DNA of 59,489 bases, from contig CBDEAT010000007.1 in the NCBI GenBank assembly GCA_965236175.1, forward strand, positions 1 through 59,489, written 5' to 3'. The position numbers were made by a program, and so were the translations under genes. This DNA comes from Fontibacterium universale. GTDB lineage: Bacteria > Pseudomonadota > Alphaproteobacteria > Pelagibacterales > Pelagibacteraceae. Positions 36,188 through 44,395 of this stretch are shown here, piece after piece. The notes beneath the pieces are model-generated. The model worked only from the letters and a program-made list of their open reading frames with translations. It was not told the origin of the DNA and ran no database searches. Within the stretch, counting starts at the first letter, position 1; each line of letters starts with the position of its first letter.

Positions 36188-36867
36188 GAATCTAAAGAAT
36201 AACCTGACGATCTAACAGTTCTAATTAAATCACTCTTTTTATCAATGTTTATTGCTTTTCTTAATCTTCTAATATGAACATCAACAGTTCTTGTTTCAAC
36301 ATTAATACTTTCTCCCCAAACGTTATTTAAAAGTTGTTCTCTCGAATATACTCTTTGGGGACTTTTAATTAAAAAATCTAATAACTTATATTCTGTTGGT
36401 CCTAGTTTAATTTCCTTATCATCTCTAAAAACTTTTCTTGTGATACGATCAATTTTTAAATCTTTAAATATTGCCAAATCTTCAAGTAAGGAAGGTTTTG
36501 ATCTTTTTAATAAAGATTTAATTCTTAAAATTAATTCTTTATTGTTAAAAGGTTTTGTTAAATAATCATCAACACCATTTTCAAATCCTATAATTTTATC
36601 TTCTGCTTCACTTTTTGCTGTTAACATCAAAACAGGTATTGTTTTTAATTTTTTATCTCTCTTTATTTGTTTGCAAACTTCTATTCCTGAAAAATCTGGC
36701 AACATCCAGTCTAAAACTACAATATCTGGTAGTGTACTTTTGATTAACTGTAATGCTTCTTGACCGGTCTCAGCGTTCTTAACTTTATATCCTTCTTTTT
36801 CTAAATTATATTTAAGTAAAGTAATTAATGGTAGCTCGTCTTCAACGGTTACTATATTTGCTGACAT
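36184..36867 (-). CDS. phoB: Phosphate response regulator PhoB
   Basis: This is a 227-residue OmpR-type regulator. The receiver domain has the phospho-acceptor Asp53 (VVLDWMLPDFSG), ML-TA in PVLMLTAKSEAEDK and the switch lysine in YLTKPFNNKELI. The winged-helix domain has SPQRVYSREQLLNNVWGESINVETRTVDVHIRRLRKAI. It activates genes with Pho boxes when phosphate is low. It follows phoU by 4 bases at the end of the pstSCAB-phoU-phoB series. Its partner kinase is phoR upstream of pstS. Confidence 0.95.
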   Translation of the reverse strand: MSANIVTVEDELPLITLLKYNLEKEGYKVKNAETGQEALQLIKSTLPDIVVLDWMLPDFSGIEVCKQIKRDKKLKTIPVLMLTAKSEAEDKIIGFENGVDDYLTKPFNNKELILRIKSLLKRSKPSLLEDLAIFKDLKIDRITRKVFRDDKEIKLGPTEYKLLDFLIKSPQRVYSREQLLNNVWGESINVETRTVDVHIRRLRKAINIDKKSDLIRTVRSSGYSLDS

Positions 36868-36871
36868 TAGG

Positions 36872-37570
36872 TTATTTGCCCGAAACTATAGAATCCTGCC
36901 CTTTAGGTCTTTGCCCTTTAATTTGCGTTCCTTTAATTAAAAAATAAATATGCTCAGCAATATTAGTTGCATGATCGCCAATTCGTTCAATATTTTTTGC
37001 TATAAATAAAAGATGAGTTCCATCTTCTAAATTTTTTTTGTTTAACTTCATGAATTTTAATAATTCTTCCATTAACAAATTAATTGAATCATCAATTTCT
37101 TTATCTTTCCCCCAAACTTCTAAAGCGCTTTCTGCTGATCTTTTTGCATAAGCATCCATCGTAAGCTTTAGGTTTTTCTGAACAAATTCTGCAGAATTTT
37201 TTATATCTGTTGCGATTTTAGGGTCTAACGTTAATTTTAAAATTCTTGATCGTTTTGCAATATTTTTTGAAAGATCACCAATTCGTTCAAGTTCTGAGGA
37301 TATTTTCATCGCAGAAACTGTTTCTCTTAAATCAATAGCCAAAGGTTGGCGCAAAGCTATAAGATCGATTACTTGTGCCTCGATTTTTTTTTCAAACTCA
37401 TCAACCCTGTCATCTTTTCCAATAATTTTATCTACTAAATCTTGATCGCTTTTTTGCAAAGCGGTAATAGAGCTGGAAAACTGACTCTCCGCTAAAGCTC
37501 CCATTTTAATTATTGTGTTATGTAAATTTTGTAATTGCCCTTCAAATGAAGTTACAATGTGTTCGGTCAT
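36872..37570 (-). CDS. phoU: Phosphate signalling protein PhoU
   Basis: The 232-residue all-helical protein has two PhoU repeats: LQNLHNTIIKMGALAESQFSSSITAL, the metal-site region EFEKKIEAQVIDLIALRQPLAIDLR, ISSELERIGDLSKNIAKR, and the second-repeat equivalent FIAKNIERIGDHATNIAEHIYFLIKG. PhoU links the Pst transporter to PhoR and keeps the Pho response off when phosphate is plentiful. It lies 91 bases after pstB and immediately before phoB. Confidence 0.95.
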   Translation of the reverse strand: MTEHIVTSFEGQLQNLHNTIIKMGALAESQFSSSITALQKSDQDLVDKIIGKDDRVDEFEKKIEAQVIDLIALRQPLAIDLRETVSAMKISSELERIGDLSKNIAKRSRILKLTLDPKIATDIKNSAEFVQKNLKLTMDAYAKRSAESALEVWGKDKEIDDSINLLMEELLKFMKLNKKNLEDGTHLLFIAKNIERIGDHATNIAEHIYFLIKGTQIKGQRPKGQDSIVSGK

Positions 37571-37661
37571 ATTTTATTTAAGCCTCCAAGTTAAATTGTT
37601 ATTATACGCTTTGGTTCTTATTGTAAAAAAAAAATTATACATAATTATATTCATCATAAAA

Positions 37662-38421
37662 TTAACCAAATCGACCCGTGATATAATCCTCTGTTTCTTT
37701 GCGGTCTGGCTTAAGAAACATTTGTTTTGTTTTATTAAATTCCATTAAATCACCTAGGTACATAAAAGCTGTAAAATCAGAAATACGCGCTGCTTGTTGC
37801 ATATTGTGCGTAACAATTGCTATGGTGTAGTCTTTCTTCAATTCATTTATTAACTCCTCTACTTTGTTTGTTGAAACTGGATCTAATGCAGATGTTGGTT
37901 CGTCTAGTAACAATACTGAAGGTTTTACAGCAATACCTCGAGCTATACATAGGCGTTGCTGTTGACCACCTGACAAAGAAAGTCCACTTTGATTTAAAAT
38001 ATCTTTAACTTCATTCCATAATGCGGCTTTCTTTAAAGCCCATTCAACTCGTTCATCCATAGATTTTTTATTTAAATTTTCATACAAACGCACTCCAAAC
38101 GCTATATTGTTATATATAGACATAGGAAATGGCGTTGGTTTTTGAAAAATCATGCCAACTTTTGATCTTAATAAATTTAAATCAAGTTTTGGATTAAGAA
38201 TGTTTTCTCCGTACAAATTAATCTCTCCCATCAGCACGTTGATCAGGATATAAATCGTACATTCTATTAAATGTTCTAAGAAGAGTTGATTTTCCGCAGC
38301 CTGAAGGTCCTATAAAAGCTGTAATTTTTTTTTCCTCAATATTTAAATTGATGTCCTTTAAAGCTTTAAATTTGCCATAATAAAAATTTAATTTTTTTAC
38401 TTCAATAGCATTTTTTGTCAT
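37662..38421 (-). pseudogene. pstB: Phosphate ABC transporter ATPase PstB, split by one frameshift
   Basis: PstB powers phosphate uptake. From the ATG at 38421 (MTKNAIEVKKLNFYYGKFKAL) it has Walker A GPSGCGKST and the PstB-specific FNRMYDLYPDQRADG, then a stop at 38218. The rest (EINLYGENILNP, VGMIFQKPTPFPMSIYNNIAFG, signature LSGGQQQRLCIARG, Walker B VLLLDEPTSALDP) is in another frame. Reading GGG near 38226 as GG joins them exactly at the conserved GEI segment. The start overlaps the pstA stop by 4 bases. An active gene with an indel error is most likely. Confidence 0.93.
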
Positions 38422-39266
38422 GCTGTTTTCTCCTTTAAAAAAACTCTTGCTATAATGTTTAATATTAAAACGGTTAAAGTAATTAATAAAGCTCCACCCC
38501 AAGCTAAATCGATCCAATTCTTATATGGGCTTAAAGCAAACTGATAAATAACCACTGGTAAGTTGGCTATCGGTTTATTCATATCTGAAGAGAAAAATTG
38601 ATTATTAAGAGCAGTAAACAATAATGGTGCAGTTTCGCCACTAATTCTTGCAATAGCAAGCAAAATCCCAGTCATAACACCAGCTTTTGCTGAACGCAAA
38701 ACAACTTTTAAAGAAACTTTCCATTTTGGAGCTCCTAAGGCATAAGCTGCTTCTCTTAATTGTGTAGGCACAAGACGTAAAATATTTTCTGTAGTTCTTA
38801 AAATAACCGGTATGGCAAGCAACGAAAGAGCTAATGATCCTGCATATCCTGAGAAATGTTTTACTTTAGAAACATAAATAGCATAAACAAATAGACCAAT
38901 CACTATAGAAGGCGCTGACAACATGATGTCAGAAACAAAACGAGTAATTGATGCAACAAAGTTTTTATTGCCATATTCCGATAAATAAATTCCAGCTAAT
39001 ATTCCAATTGGCGTACTGACTATAGTTGTTAAAGAAACTATCATTAAACTTCCTAAAATTGCATTTGCCAAACCTCCACCCGCTGATCCCGCAGCTGGTG
39101 TACTTTTAATAAAAATATCTAAACTAATTAAAGAAGCAAAACCTTTAGAAAAAAGTACAATCAAAATCCAAATTAAAGCACCAATGCCTATAACCATAGC
39201 TGCATTTGATAAAAATAAACCAATGAAATTTTTTCTTTTTCTGCTTTTATATATTGAGTTATTCAT
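38418..39266 (-). CDS. pstA: Phosphate ABC transporter permease PstA
   Basis: The 282-residue inner-membrane subunit has six helices and the conserved segments SAGGGLANAILGSLMIVSLTTIVSTPIGILAGIYLSEYG, SAPSIVIGLFVYAIYV, the coupling-helix region LREAAYALGAPKWKVSLKVVLRSAKAGVMTGILLAIARISGETAPL, and ALNNQFFSSDMNKPIANLPVVIYQFA. All are typical of PstA. It sits between pstC (one base) and pstB (4-base overlap), so the operon order is pstS-C-A-B. Confidence 0.95.
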   Translation of the reverse strand: MNNSIYKSRKRKNFIGLFLSNAAMVIGIGALIWILIVLFSKGFASLISLDIFIKSTPAAGSAGGGLANAILGSLMIVSLTTIVSTPIGILAGIYLSEYGNKNFVASITRFVSDIMLSAPSIVIGLFVYAIYVSKVKHFSGYAGSLALSLLAIPVILRTTENILRLVPTQLREAAYALGAPKWKVSLKVVLRSAKAGVMTGILLAIARISGETAPLLFTALNNQFFSSDMNKPIANLPVVIYQFALSPYKNWIDLAWGGALLITLTVLILNIIARVFLKEKTA

Positions 39267-39267
39267 T

Positions 39268-40230
39268 TTAGGTTTTGATCCCTTCTTTTTTCTCCATACT
39301 AAACAACATAAATTTTGCTAAACCTAAAACAACAAATGTAATTATAAATAATGCAAGTCCTAAAGCAAAAAGTGATGAGTAGTGTAATCCAGGCTCAGCT
39401 TCGCCAAATTGATTTGCTAATGTGGATGCAATTGAAGAGCCAGGCGCAAATAAAGAAGCATTAATTCTATTTGCATTTCCTATAACAAAAGTTACAGCCA
39501 TAGTTTCTCCCAATGCTCTTCCTAAGCCTAGCATCACTCCACCTACAACTCCATTTCTTGCATAAGGAAATACAATTTTGCTAACAACTTCCCATTTCGT
39601 GCATCCAATTCCATACGCCGACTCTTTTAATACAGAAGGAACTATCTCAAATACATCTCTCATTACTGAGGCAATAAAAGGTATAATCATGAACGCTAAA
39701 ATAATTCCCGCGCATAACATTCCAATTCCGTTGGGCGCACCCATAAATAAAGAACCTATGATAGGAATTTTTCCAAATAATGACTGCAAAACTGGCTGAA
39801 TATAATCTCCAAAAATAGGAGCAAAAACAAATAAACCAAACATCCCATAAATAATTGAAGGTATGGCAGCTAATAATTCTATAGCGGTACCCAAAGGTCT
39901 TTTTAGCCAGTTGGGAGATATTTCAGTCAAAAATAAAGCTATTCCAAAACTTAAAGGAACGGCAATAATTAAAGCTATTAACGCTGATATAAGAGTACCA
40001 TAAATAGAAATGACCATTCCAAATTTAGAATTTACTACGTCCCAATCAGTACTAATAAAAAATTTAAAACCAAATTCTTTAAAAGTTGGCCAAGCAGTTA
40101 CAATTAAAGACAAAATAATTCCTACTAAAAAAATTAAAACAAGAGATGCAAAAAAAAGAGTTAATTTATGAAAGAAAAAATCCTGTATCCTTTGTATTTT
40201 AACGACTTTGGTTTTGGCAGTTTTAGGCAT
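39268..40230 (-). CDS. pstC: Phosphate ABC transporter permease PstC
   Basis: This 320-residue permease has six helices. Markers are FFISTDWDVVNSKFGMVISIYGTLISALIALIIAVPLSFGIALFLTEISP, AAIPSIIYGMFGLFVFAPI, SVLKESAYGIGCTKWEVVSKIVFPYARNGVVGGVMLGLGRALGETMAVTFVIGNA, and LANQFGEAEPGLHYSSLFALG. It forms the phosphate channel with PstA. It follows pstS after a spacer holding a strong hairpin. Confidence 0.95.
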   Translation of the reverse strand: MPKTAKTKVVKIQRIQDFFFHKLTLFFASLVLIFLVGIILSLIVTAWPTFKEFGFKFFISTDWDVVNSKFGMVISIYGTLISALIALIIAVPLSFGIALFLTEISPNWLKRPLGTAIELLAAIPSIIYGMFGLFVFAPIFGDYIQPVLQSLFGKIPIIGSLFMGAPNGIGMLCAGIILAFMIIPFIASVMRDVFEIVPSVLKESAYGIGCTKWEVVSKIVFPYARNGVVGGVMLGLGRALGETMAVTFVIGNANRINASLFAPGSSIASTLANQFGEAEPGLHYSSLFALGLALFIITFVVLGLAKFMLFSMEKKEGIKT

Positions 40231-40261
40231 TTTTCTAATATTTAAGAAAGCTGGATCAACA

Positions 40262-40291
40262 AATTACCCCAGTTGTAAGACTGGGGTAATT
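40262..40291 (-). promoter_or_regulatory. Intercistronic hairpin between pstS and pstC
   Basis: A perfect 11-bp stem (AATTACCCCAG / CTGGGGTAATT) with an 8-base loop follows the pstS stop. There is no U tract, so full termination is unlikely. The site matches the classic position of hairpins that stabilise binding-protein mRNA or cause partial termination, giving more PstS than PstCAB. It parallels the dctP-dctQ hairpin in this window. The pstC start is about 32 bases further on. Confidence 0.7.
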
Positions 40292-40306
40292 CGATAATTA
40301 ACTAAT

Positions 40307-41332
40307 TTATTTTTTAATTTGACTCCAAACGTTTTTAGAAATGTAGTCAGTAACATTTGCAGGAAGAGCAACGTAATCTAGCTCTGCTGCAGATTTGCCA
40401 CCATTTTTGAATGACCACTCAAAAAATTTCAAAGCTGCATCTGATTTTTGTTTATTTGCCGAGTCTTTGTACATCAAAACAAAAGATGCGCCTGTAATTG
40501 GCCAAGATTTTTCACCTTTTTGATTAACAAGAGAAATACCCATGCCAGGTGTGCCTGCCCAATTAGCATTAGCCGCTGCTGCGCCAAATGAAGTAAGATC
40601 AGGCTGTACAAACTTACCGTCATGATTTTTCATACTTAAGTGTGGTATCTTGTTTAATTTTGCATAAGCATATTCAACATAACCAATGGAACCTTTAATT
40701 CTAGTTACGTTTGCTGCAACGCCTTCATTGCCTTTTCCACCTATGTTTGATTTGGCAGTCCAATTAACTGTACCACCTTTACCAATTTTTTCTTTCCAAG
40801 ATGCACTTACTGAAGATAGATAGTCAGTATAAATAGCTGTTGTTCCTGAGCTATCTGATCTTGTTACAACTGTAATAGCTTGATCAGGTAATTTTTTTCC
40901 TGGATTTAAAGCAGCAATTTGCTTGTCATTCCATTTTTCAATTTCTCCTGCAAAAATCTTTGCAGTAGTATCGCCATCAATTTTTAATTCTCCTGGCTTA
41001 AATCCATCAAGATTAAATATTACAACAACTCCACCTATAATTGCTGGAAATTGTACCATTCCATCTTTCTCTAGATCTTCACCTTTTAATGGATTGTCAG
41101 TTGCACCAAAATCAACTGTTTTTTCTTTTATTTGTTTAACTCCACCACCTGAACCAATTGAAGCGTAGTTTAGGCTATCTCCTGAAACTGTTTTATATTG
41201 TTCAGCCCATTTAGTATAAATAGGCGCTGGAAAAGAGGCTCCTGCACCTGTGATTTCAATATCTTTTGCAAAAGCGTTCGTTGAAATTAACAACGCTAAA
41301 ACAAATGATAAAATAAACTTAGTTGTTTTCAT
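40307..41332 (-). CDS. pstS: Phosphate-binding protein PstS
   Basis: The 341-residue periplasmic protein has a signal peptide ending NAFA/KD near residue 22. Phosphate-site features are ITGAGASFPAPIYTKWAEQYK, IGSGGGVKQIKEKTVDFGATDNPLKGED, and VTRSDSSGTTAIYTDYLS. It captures inorganic phosphate for the PstCAB channel. A purine-rich site (AAGGAAAA) precedes the ATG, and a three-repeat Pho box lies 59 bases upstream. It heads the pstSCAB-phoU-phoB series. Confidence 0.96.
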   Translation of the reverse strand: MKTTKFILSFVLALLISTNAFAKDIEITGAGASFPAPIYTKWAEQYKTVSGDSLNYASIGSGGGVKQIKEKTVDFGATDNPLKGEDLEKDGMVQFPAIIGGVVVIFNLDGFKPGELKIDGDTTAKIFAGEIEKWNDKQIAALNPGKKLPDQAITVVTRSDSSGTTAIYTDYLSSVSASWKEKIGKGGTVNWTAKSNIGGKGNEGVAANVTRIKGSIGYVEYAYAKLNKIPHLSMKNHDGKFVQPDLTSFGAAAANANWAGTPGMGISLVNQKGEKSWPITGASFVLMYKDSANKQKSDAALKFFEWSFKNGGKSAAELDYVALPANVTDYISKNVWSQIKK

Positions 41333-41390
41333 TTTTTTTCCTTAGTTTAATTAATTTAATGTGGCTCTTTTTATGCTTTCTAATGAGCTA

Positions 41391-41423
41391 TTATGTTACA
41401 GTTTTATTAAAGATTTGTTACAA
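41391..41423 (-). promoter_or_regulatory. Pho box upstream of pstS (three 11-bp repeats)
   Basis: On the minus strand three consecutive 11-base units begin TTGTAAC, CTTTAAT and CTGTAAC. PhoB binds tandem 11-base repeats with a CTGTCAT-like core, and the outer two units fit well at 22 bases apart. The box ends 59 bases before the pstS ATG. This is a strong candidate PhoB site, judged by pattern and context. Confidence 0.7.
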
Positions 41424-41476
41424 AAACTAAATTCTTAGTTGTGTTCAGAAAAAATATTCAATGATTTAGTAGATTT

Positions 41477-42677
41477 TTAATAATTATTAAATTCGTTCAA
41501 TTCAACGGTAAACTCGGATCCCTTGCCTTCGATACTAGAGATTCTTAATTCTCCTTCGTGCTGATTAATAATGTGTTTTACAATAGATAAGCCAATACCC
41601 GTTCCTTCAATTTTTAATTTTTTTCCATTGTCTGATCTATAGAATCTTTCAGTAATTCTTAAAATGTCTTTTTTAGGTATTCCTATTCCTTGATCACGTA
41701 TCGCAATAAGCACTTTTCCATTCTTAGAATTCGCTTCAAAACTAATCTCTGTATTGGGTGATGAATACTTAATTGCATTATCTAAAATATTCTTAAATAA
41801 AACAGTAAGCTTTTCTTTATCGCCTTTAACTATAGAAATCTTTTTTAGAGTTAATAAATTTTATATTAATACTTTTTTCATTAGCTAACTCGGTACAATT
41901 TGAAATAACTTCTTTTAAAACTTCATTAATACTTACTCCATCTCTAAGCTTAATATGTTCTTGTTGTTCAATTCTATTTAACATTAAAAGATCATCTATT
42001 AAAATTTGCATTTTGTTAGCTTGGGTTTGCATGATCTTAATAGATTTTTTTTGCATTTGAGGATCATCCTTAGCTGAACTTTCAATTACTTCTAAAAATC
42101 CCTTTATAGAAGTTAATGGAGTTTTTAATTCATGACTTACATTTGCAACAAAGTCAGATCTAAGATCTTGTGACTTTTTTACTTCTGTGTAATCTCTCAT
42201 AATTACAATTACATTTTCTAGTTCTGCAGAAATAATATCCGCTTTTAAATATTTATAAGTAGGAAACTTGATTTCTAAATCAATTTTTTTGATTAATTTG
42301 TCTTGTCTATTATGATCTATGGCATCTAACAAATCTGGGATTCTCAATTCAGATCCAATGTTTTGACCTATTAATTTATTACCAAAAAAATTTAGCGCAG
42401 GAATATTTGCAAAAGTAATAATATTAAATTTATTAACAATAATTACAATCTCTTGTAAGTGATTTACAAAAAATTCTTGAAGATTCTTATTTAATAAACT
42501 GTCGTTATTAATAATTAAATTATTTTTATCAGAGCTTTCTTCAATTTTAATTTCTTTAAATAAATAAACTAATAATAACAAAACTGCATTTACAAATAAT
42601 ATCGGTAATGGATAGGAGAAATATAAGTAACTACAAATATTTGTTAGAAGTCCTAAAAAGATAAATAATTTTAACAT
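41477..42677 (-). pseudogene. phoR: Phosphate sensor kinase PhoR, split by one frameshift
   Basis: PhoR phosphorylates PhoB. The N-terminal part from 42677 has membrane helices (about 1-40), a PAS-like region (EFFVNHLQEIVIIVNKFNIITFANIPAL), and the HisKA box FVANVSHELKTPLTSIKGFLE with the phosphorylated His. A stop comes at 41826. The ATPase part (LFKNILDNAIKYSSPNTEI, IRDQGIGIPKKDILRITERFYRSDNGKK, GTGIGLSIVKHIINQHEG) continues in another frame to 41477. One A too many in the A-run near 41838-41844 explains the shift. All kinase motifs are intact, so the gene is probably functional. Confidence 0.92.
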
Positions 42678-42721
42678 TGTTTCATTATGTCCAATTAAAT
42701 CATTACTTATTCTATTAATCT

Positions 42722-42761
42722 ACGTAACAAAAATGAAACATAAATTTCATTTTACTTACAT
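42722..42761 (+). promoter_or_regulatory. Pho-box-like repeats between phoR and olsB
   Basis: Four 7-mers spaced exactly 11 bases apart read ACGTAAC (42722), ATGAAAC (42733), ATTTCAT (42744) and CTTACAT (42755). Each matches CTGTAAC or CTGTCAT at about five of seven positions. They end 25 bases before the olsB ATG, so a PhoB-dependent transcript would have a very short leader. The divergent phoR could share the site. The regular spacing is notable, but individual matches are weak. Confidence 0.4.
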
Positions 42762-42785
42762 ACAAATCACCTAATTGAGGCTTTA

Positions 42786-43619
42786 ATGGCATTTATAGAT
42801 AATTTAAAAACTAAATATTTACCTAAAGATTTTTTTGTCTCAACAAGTAATTTTTTTCAACCTGTATTTGATTGTTATTTAGCTAATAGCAAAAGCGAAA
42901 TTAGAAAAGCTCAAAGACTTCGATATAAAATATTTTTTAATGAAAGAAACGGTCAAAAAATTTTCAATTTAAGTTCTTTTAAAAGGGATGCTGATAAATT
43001 CGATAAATATAGCGATCATATTATAGTCACTTATAAAGCGTCAAAATTTAGCAAAACCAAAATTGTTGGAACTTATAGATTGCTTCAACAAAAAGTCGCC
43101 CTTCAACAGTGTGGTTTTTATTCATCTGAGGAATTTAATTTAAATACATTGTATAAATCCCAGGACAGACCTCAGAACGGATTAGAATTAAGTAGATCGT
43201 GCGTATCTCAACAATTTAGAAAAAAAAATGTTTTACATTTAATGTGGTCAAAAATTAATGAATACGTTCAACACAATAAAAATGATGTTCTTTTTGGAAT
43301 GGCAAGTTTTTTAGAAGAAAATCCTGAAGTAATTAAAGAGGAACTTTCTTATTTATATCAAAAATTTTTAATGCCTGAGAATATAAGAGTTGATGCAATT
43401 TTTTCGAAAAAAACTGAAATGAATTTAGTACCAACGGAGAGTATTTCTGACCTTTCAATTATTAAAAAATTACCTCCACTTATTAAAGCCTATTTAAGAC
43501 TAGGCGCTAAAATTGGTGATGGTGCGGTTGTAGATAGATTATTTAAAACAACTGATGTTTTTATATACCTTCCTTTCAATACAATTAAACCTGAATATTT
43601 AAAAAAATTTAGTTTATAG
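42786..43619 (+). CDS. olsB: Ornithine-acyl-ACP N-acyltransferase OlsB-like
   Basis: OlsB attaches a 3-hydroxy-acyl chain to ornithine, giving lyso-ornithine lipid. The 277-residue GNAT-type protein has DCYLANSKSEIRKAQRLRYKIFFNERNG, DKYSDHIIVTY, KIVGTYRLLQQKVA, and the diagnostic GLELSRSCVSQQFR. ENPEVIKEELSYLYQKFL and LRLGAKIGDGAVVDRLF follow, as in OlsB. It is followed 14 bases later by an OlsA-like gene. Ornithine lipids replace phospholipids under phosphate limitation, and the location beside phoR and pst fits this. Confidence 0.87.
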   Translation: MAFIDNLKTKYLPKDFFVSTSNFFQPVFDCYLANSKSEIRKAQRLRYKIFFNERNGQKIFNLSSFKRDADKFDKYSDHIIVTYKASKFSKTKIVGTYRLLQQKVALQQCGFYSSEEFNLNTLYKSQDRPQNGLELSRSCVSQQFRKKNVLHLMWSKINEYVQHNKNDVLFGMASFLEENPEVIKEELSYLYQKFLMPENIRVDAIFSKKTEMNLVPTESISDLSIIKKLPPLIKAYLRLGAKIGDGAVVDRLFKTTDVFIYLPFNTIKPEYLKKFSL

Positions 43620-43633
43620 TATTTTGATTCTAT

Positions 43634-44395
43634 ATGATCAAAGTATTATTACAAATATCAGTAGAAAAAATATTTGGTTTTTCTTACCTCAAACAACTTT
43701 ATAAAAAAAATTATTCTGACCCTGATTTCAATAATAATTTTTGGAAAAAAACCTTAGAAATTTTAAGAATTAAATACATTCTTAAAAATCCGGAACGCAT
43801 TCCAAAACAAGGCTCTTGCATCATTGTATCTAATCATCCCTTTGGAATACTGGATGGATTAATTATCTGCTCTGAAGTTGCAAAATTGAGAAGAGATTAC
43901 CGAATATTAATTAATGAAGAGCTGTCGGCGATTGACCATATAAGAGATCATCTTTTTCCATTAAGACTAGATATGAGTAAAGATGCTGCAAAGATTAATA
44001 TAAAATCAAAAAATGATGCTATTGAATTTATAAATAAAGGTGGCCTGGTCATTATTTTTCCCTCAGGAGAAGTTGCAACATCTGAAAAGCTTTTTAAAAA
44101 AGCTGTAGAAAAAGACTGGAAACCTATAATTGGATCAATTTTAAGAAAAGTTAATTGCAAAATTTTGCCAATTTATTGTCATGGTCAAAATAGTTTTTTA
44201 TTCCAACTTACAGGTATTATTAACTACAAATTAAGACGTATATTGTTTGCAAGAGAATTAATAAATAAATCCAATAAAAAATTTGATGCTGAATGTGGGG
44301 AGTTATTAGACAGTCAACTTTTTCATAAACTCGAAAATTCTCAGATTGCGAAAAATTTAAGATCCGAAACTCTTAAAATTGTAAATTTACACTAG
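43634..44395 (+). CDS. olsA: Lyso-ornithine-lipid O-acyltransferase OlsA-like (PlsC family)
   Basis: The 253-residue acyltransferase has the active-site block SNHPFGILDG with His68 and Asp74. This is the HX5D spacing seen in the OlsA/hemolysin-like branch, whereas classic PlsC has HX4D. GGLVIIFPSGEVATSEK is the acyl-acceptor motif. It would add the second acyl chain to lyso-ornithine lipid, completing the pathway begun by olsB just upstream. Phosphatidic-acid synthesis is an alternative, but the pairing with olsB favours OlsA. The end overlaps the agt-like gene by 23 bases. Confidence 0.83.
   Translation: MIKVLLQISVEKIFGFSYLKQLYKKNYSDPDFNNNFWKKTLEILRIKYILKNPERIPKQGSCIIVSNHPFGILDGLIICSEVAKLRRDYRILINEELSAIDHIRDHLFPLRLDMSKDAAKINIKSKNDAIEFINKGGLVIIFPSGEVATSEKLFKKAVEKDWKPIIGSILRKVNCKILPIYCHGQNSFLFQLTGIINYKLRRILFARELINKSNKKFDAECGELLDSQLFHKLENSQIAKNLRSETLKIVNLH

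Noticed and set aside
38218..38240. Programmed frameshifting in pstB
   Set aside because: No slippery heptamer or downstream stem is evident, and six other genes show similar simple indels.
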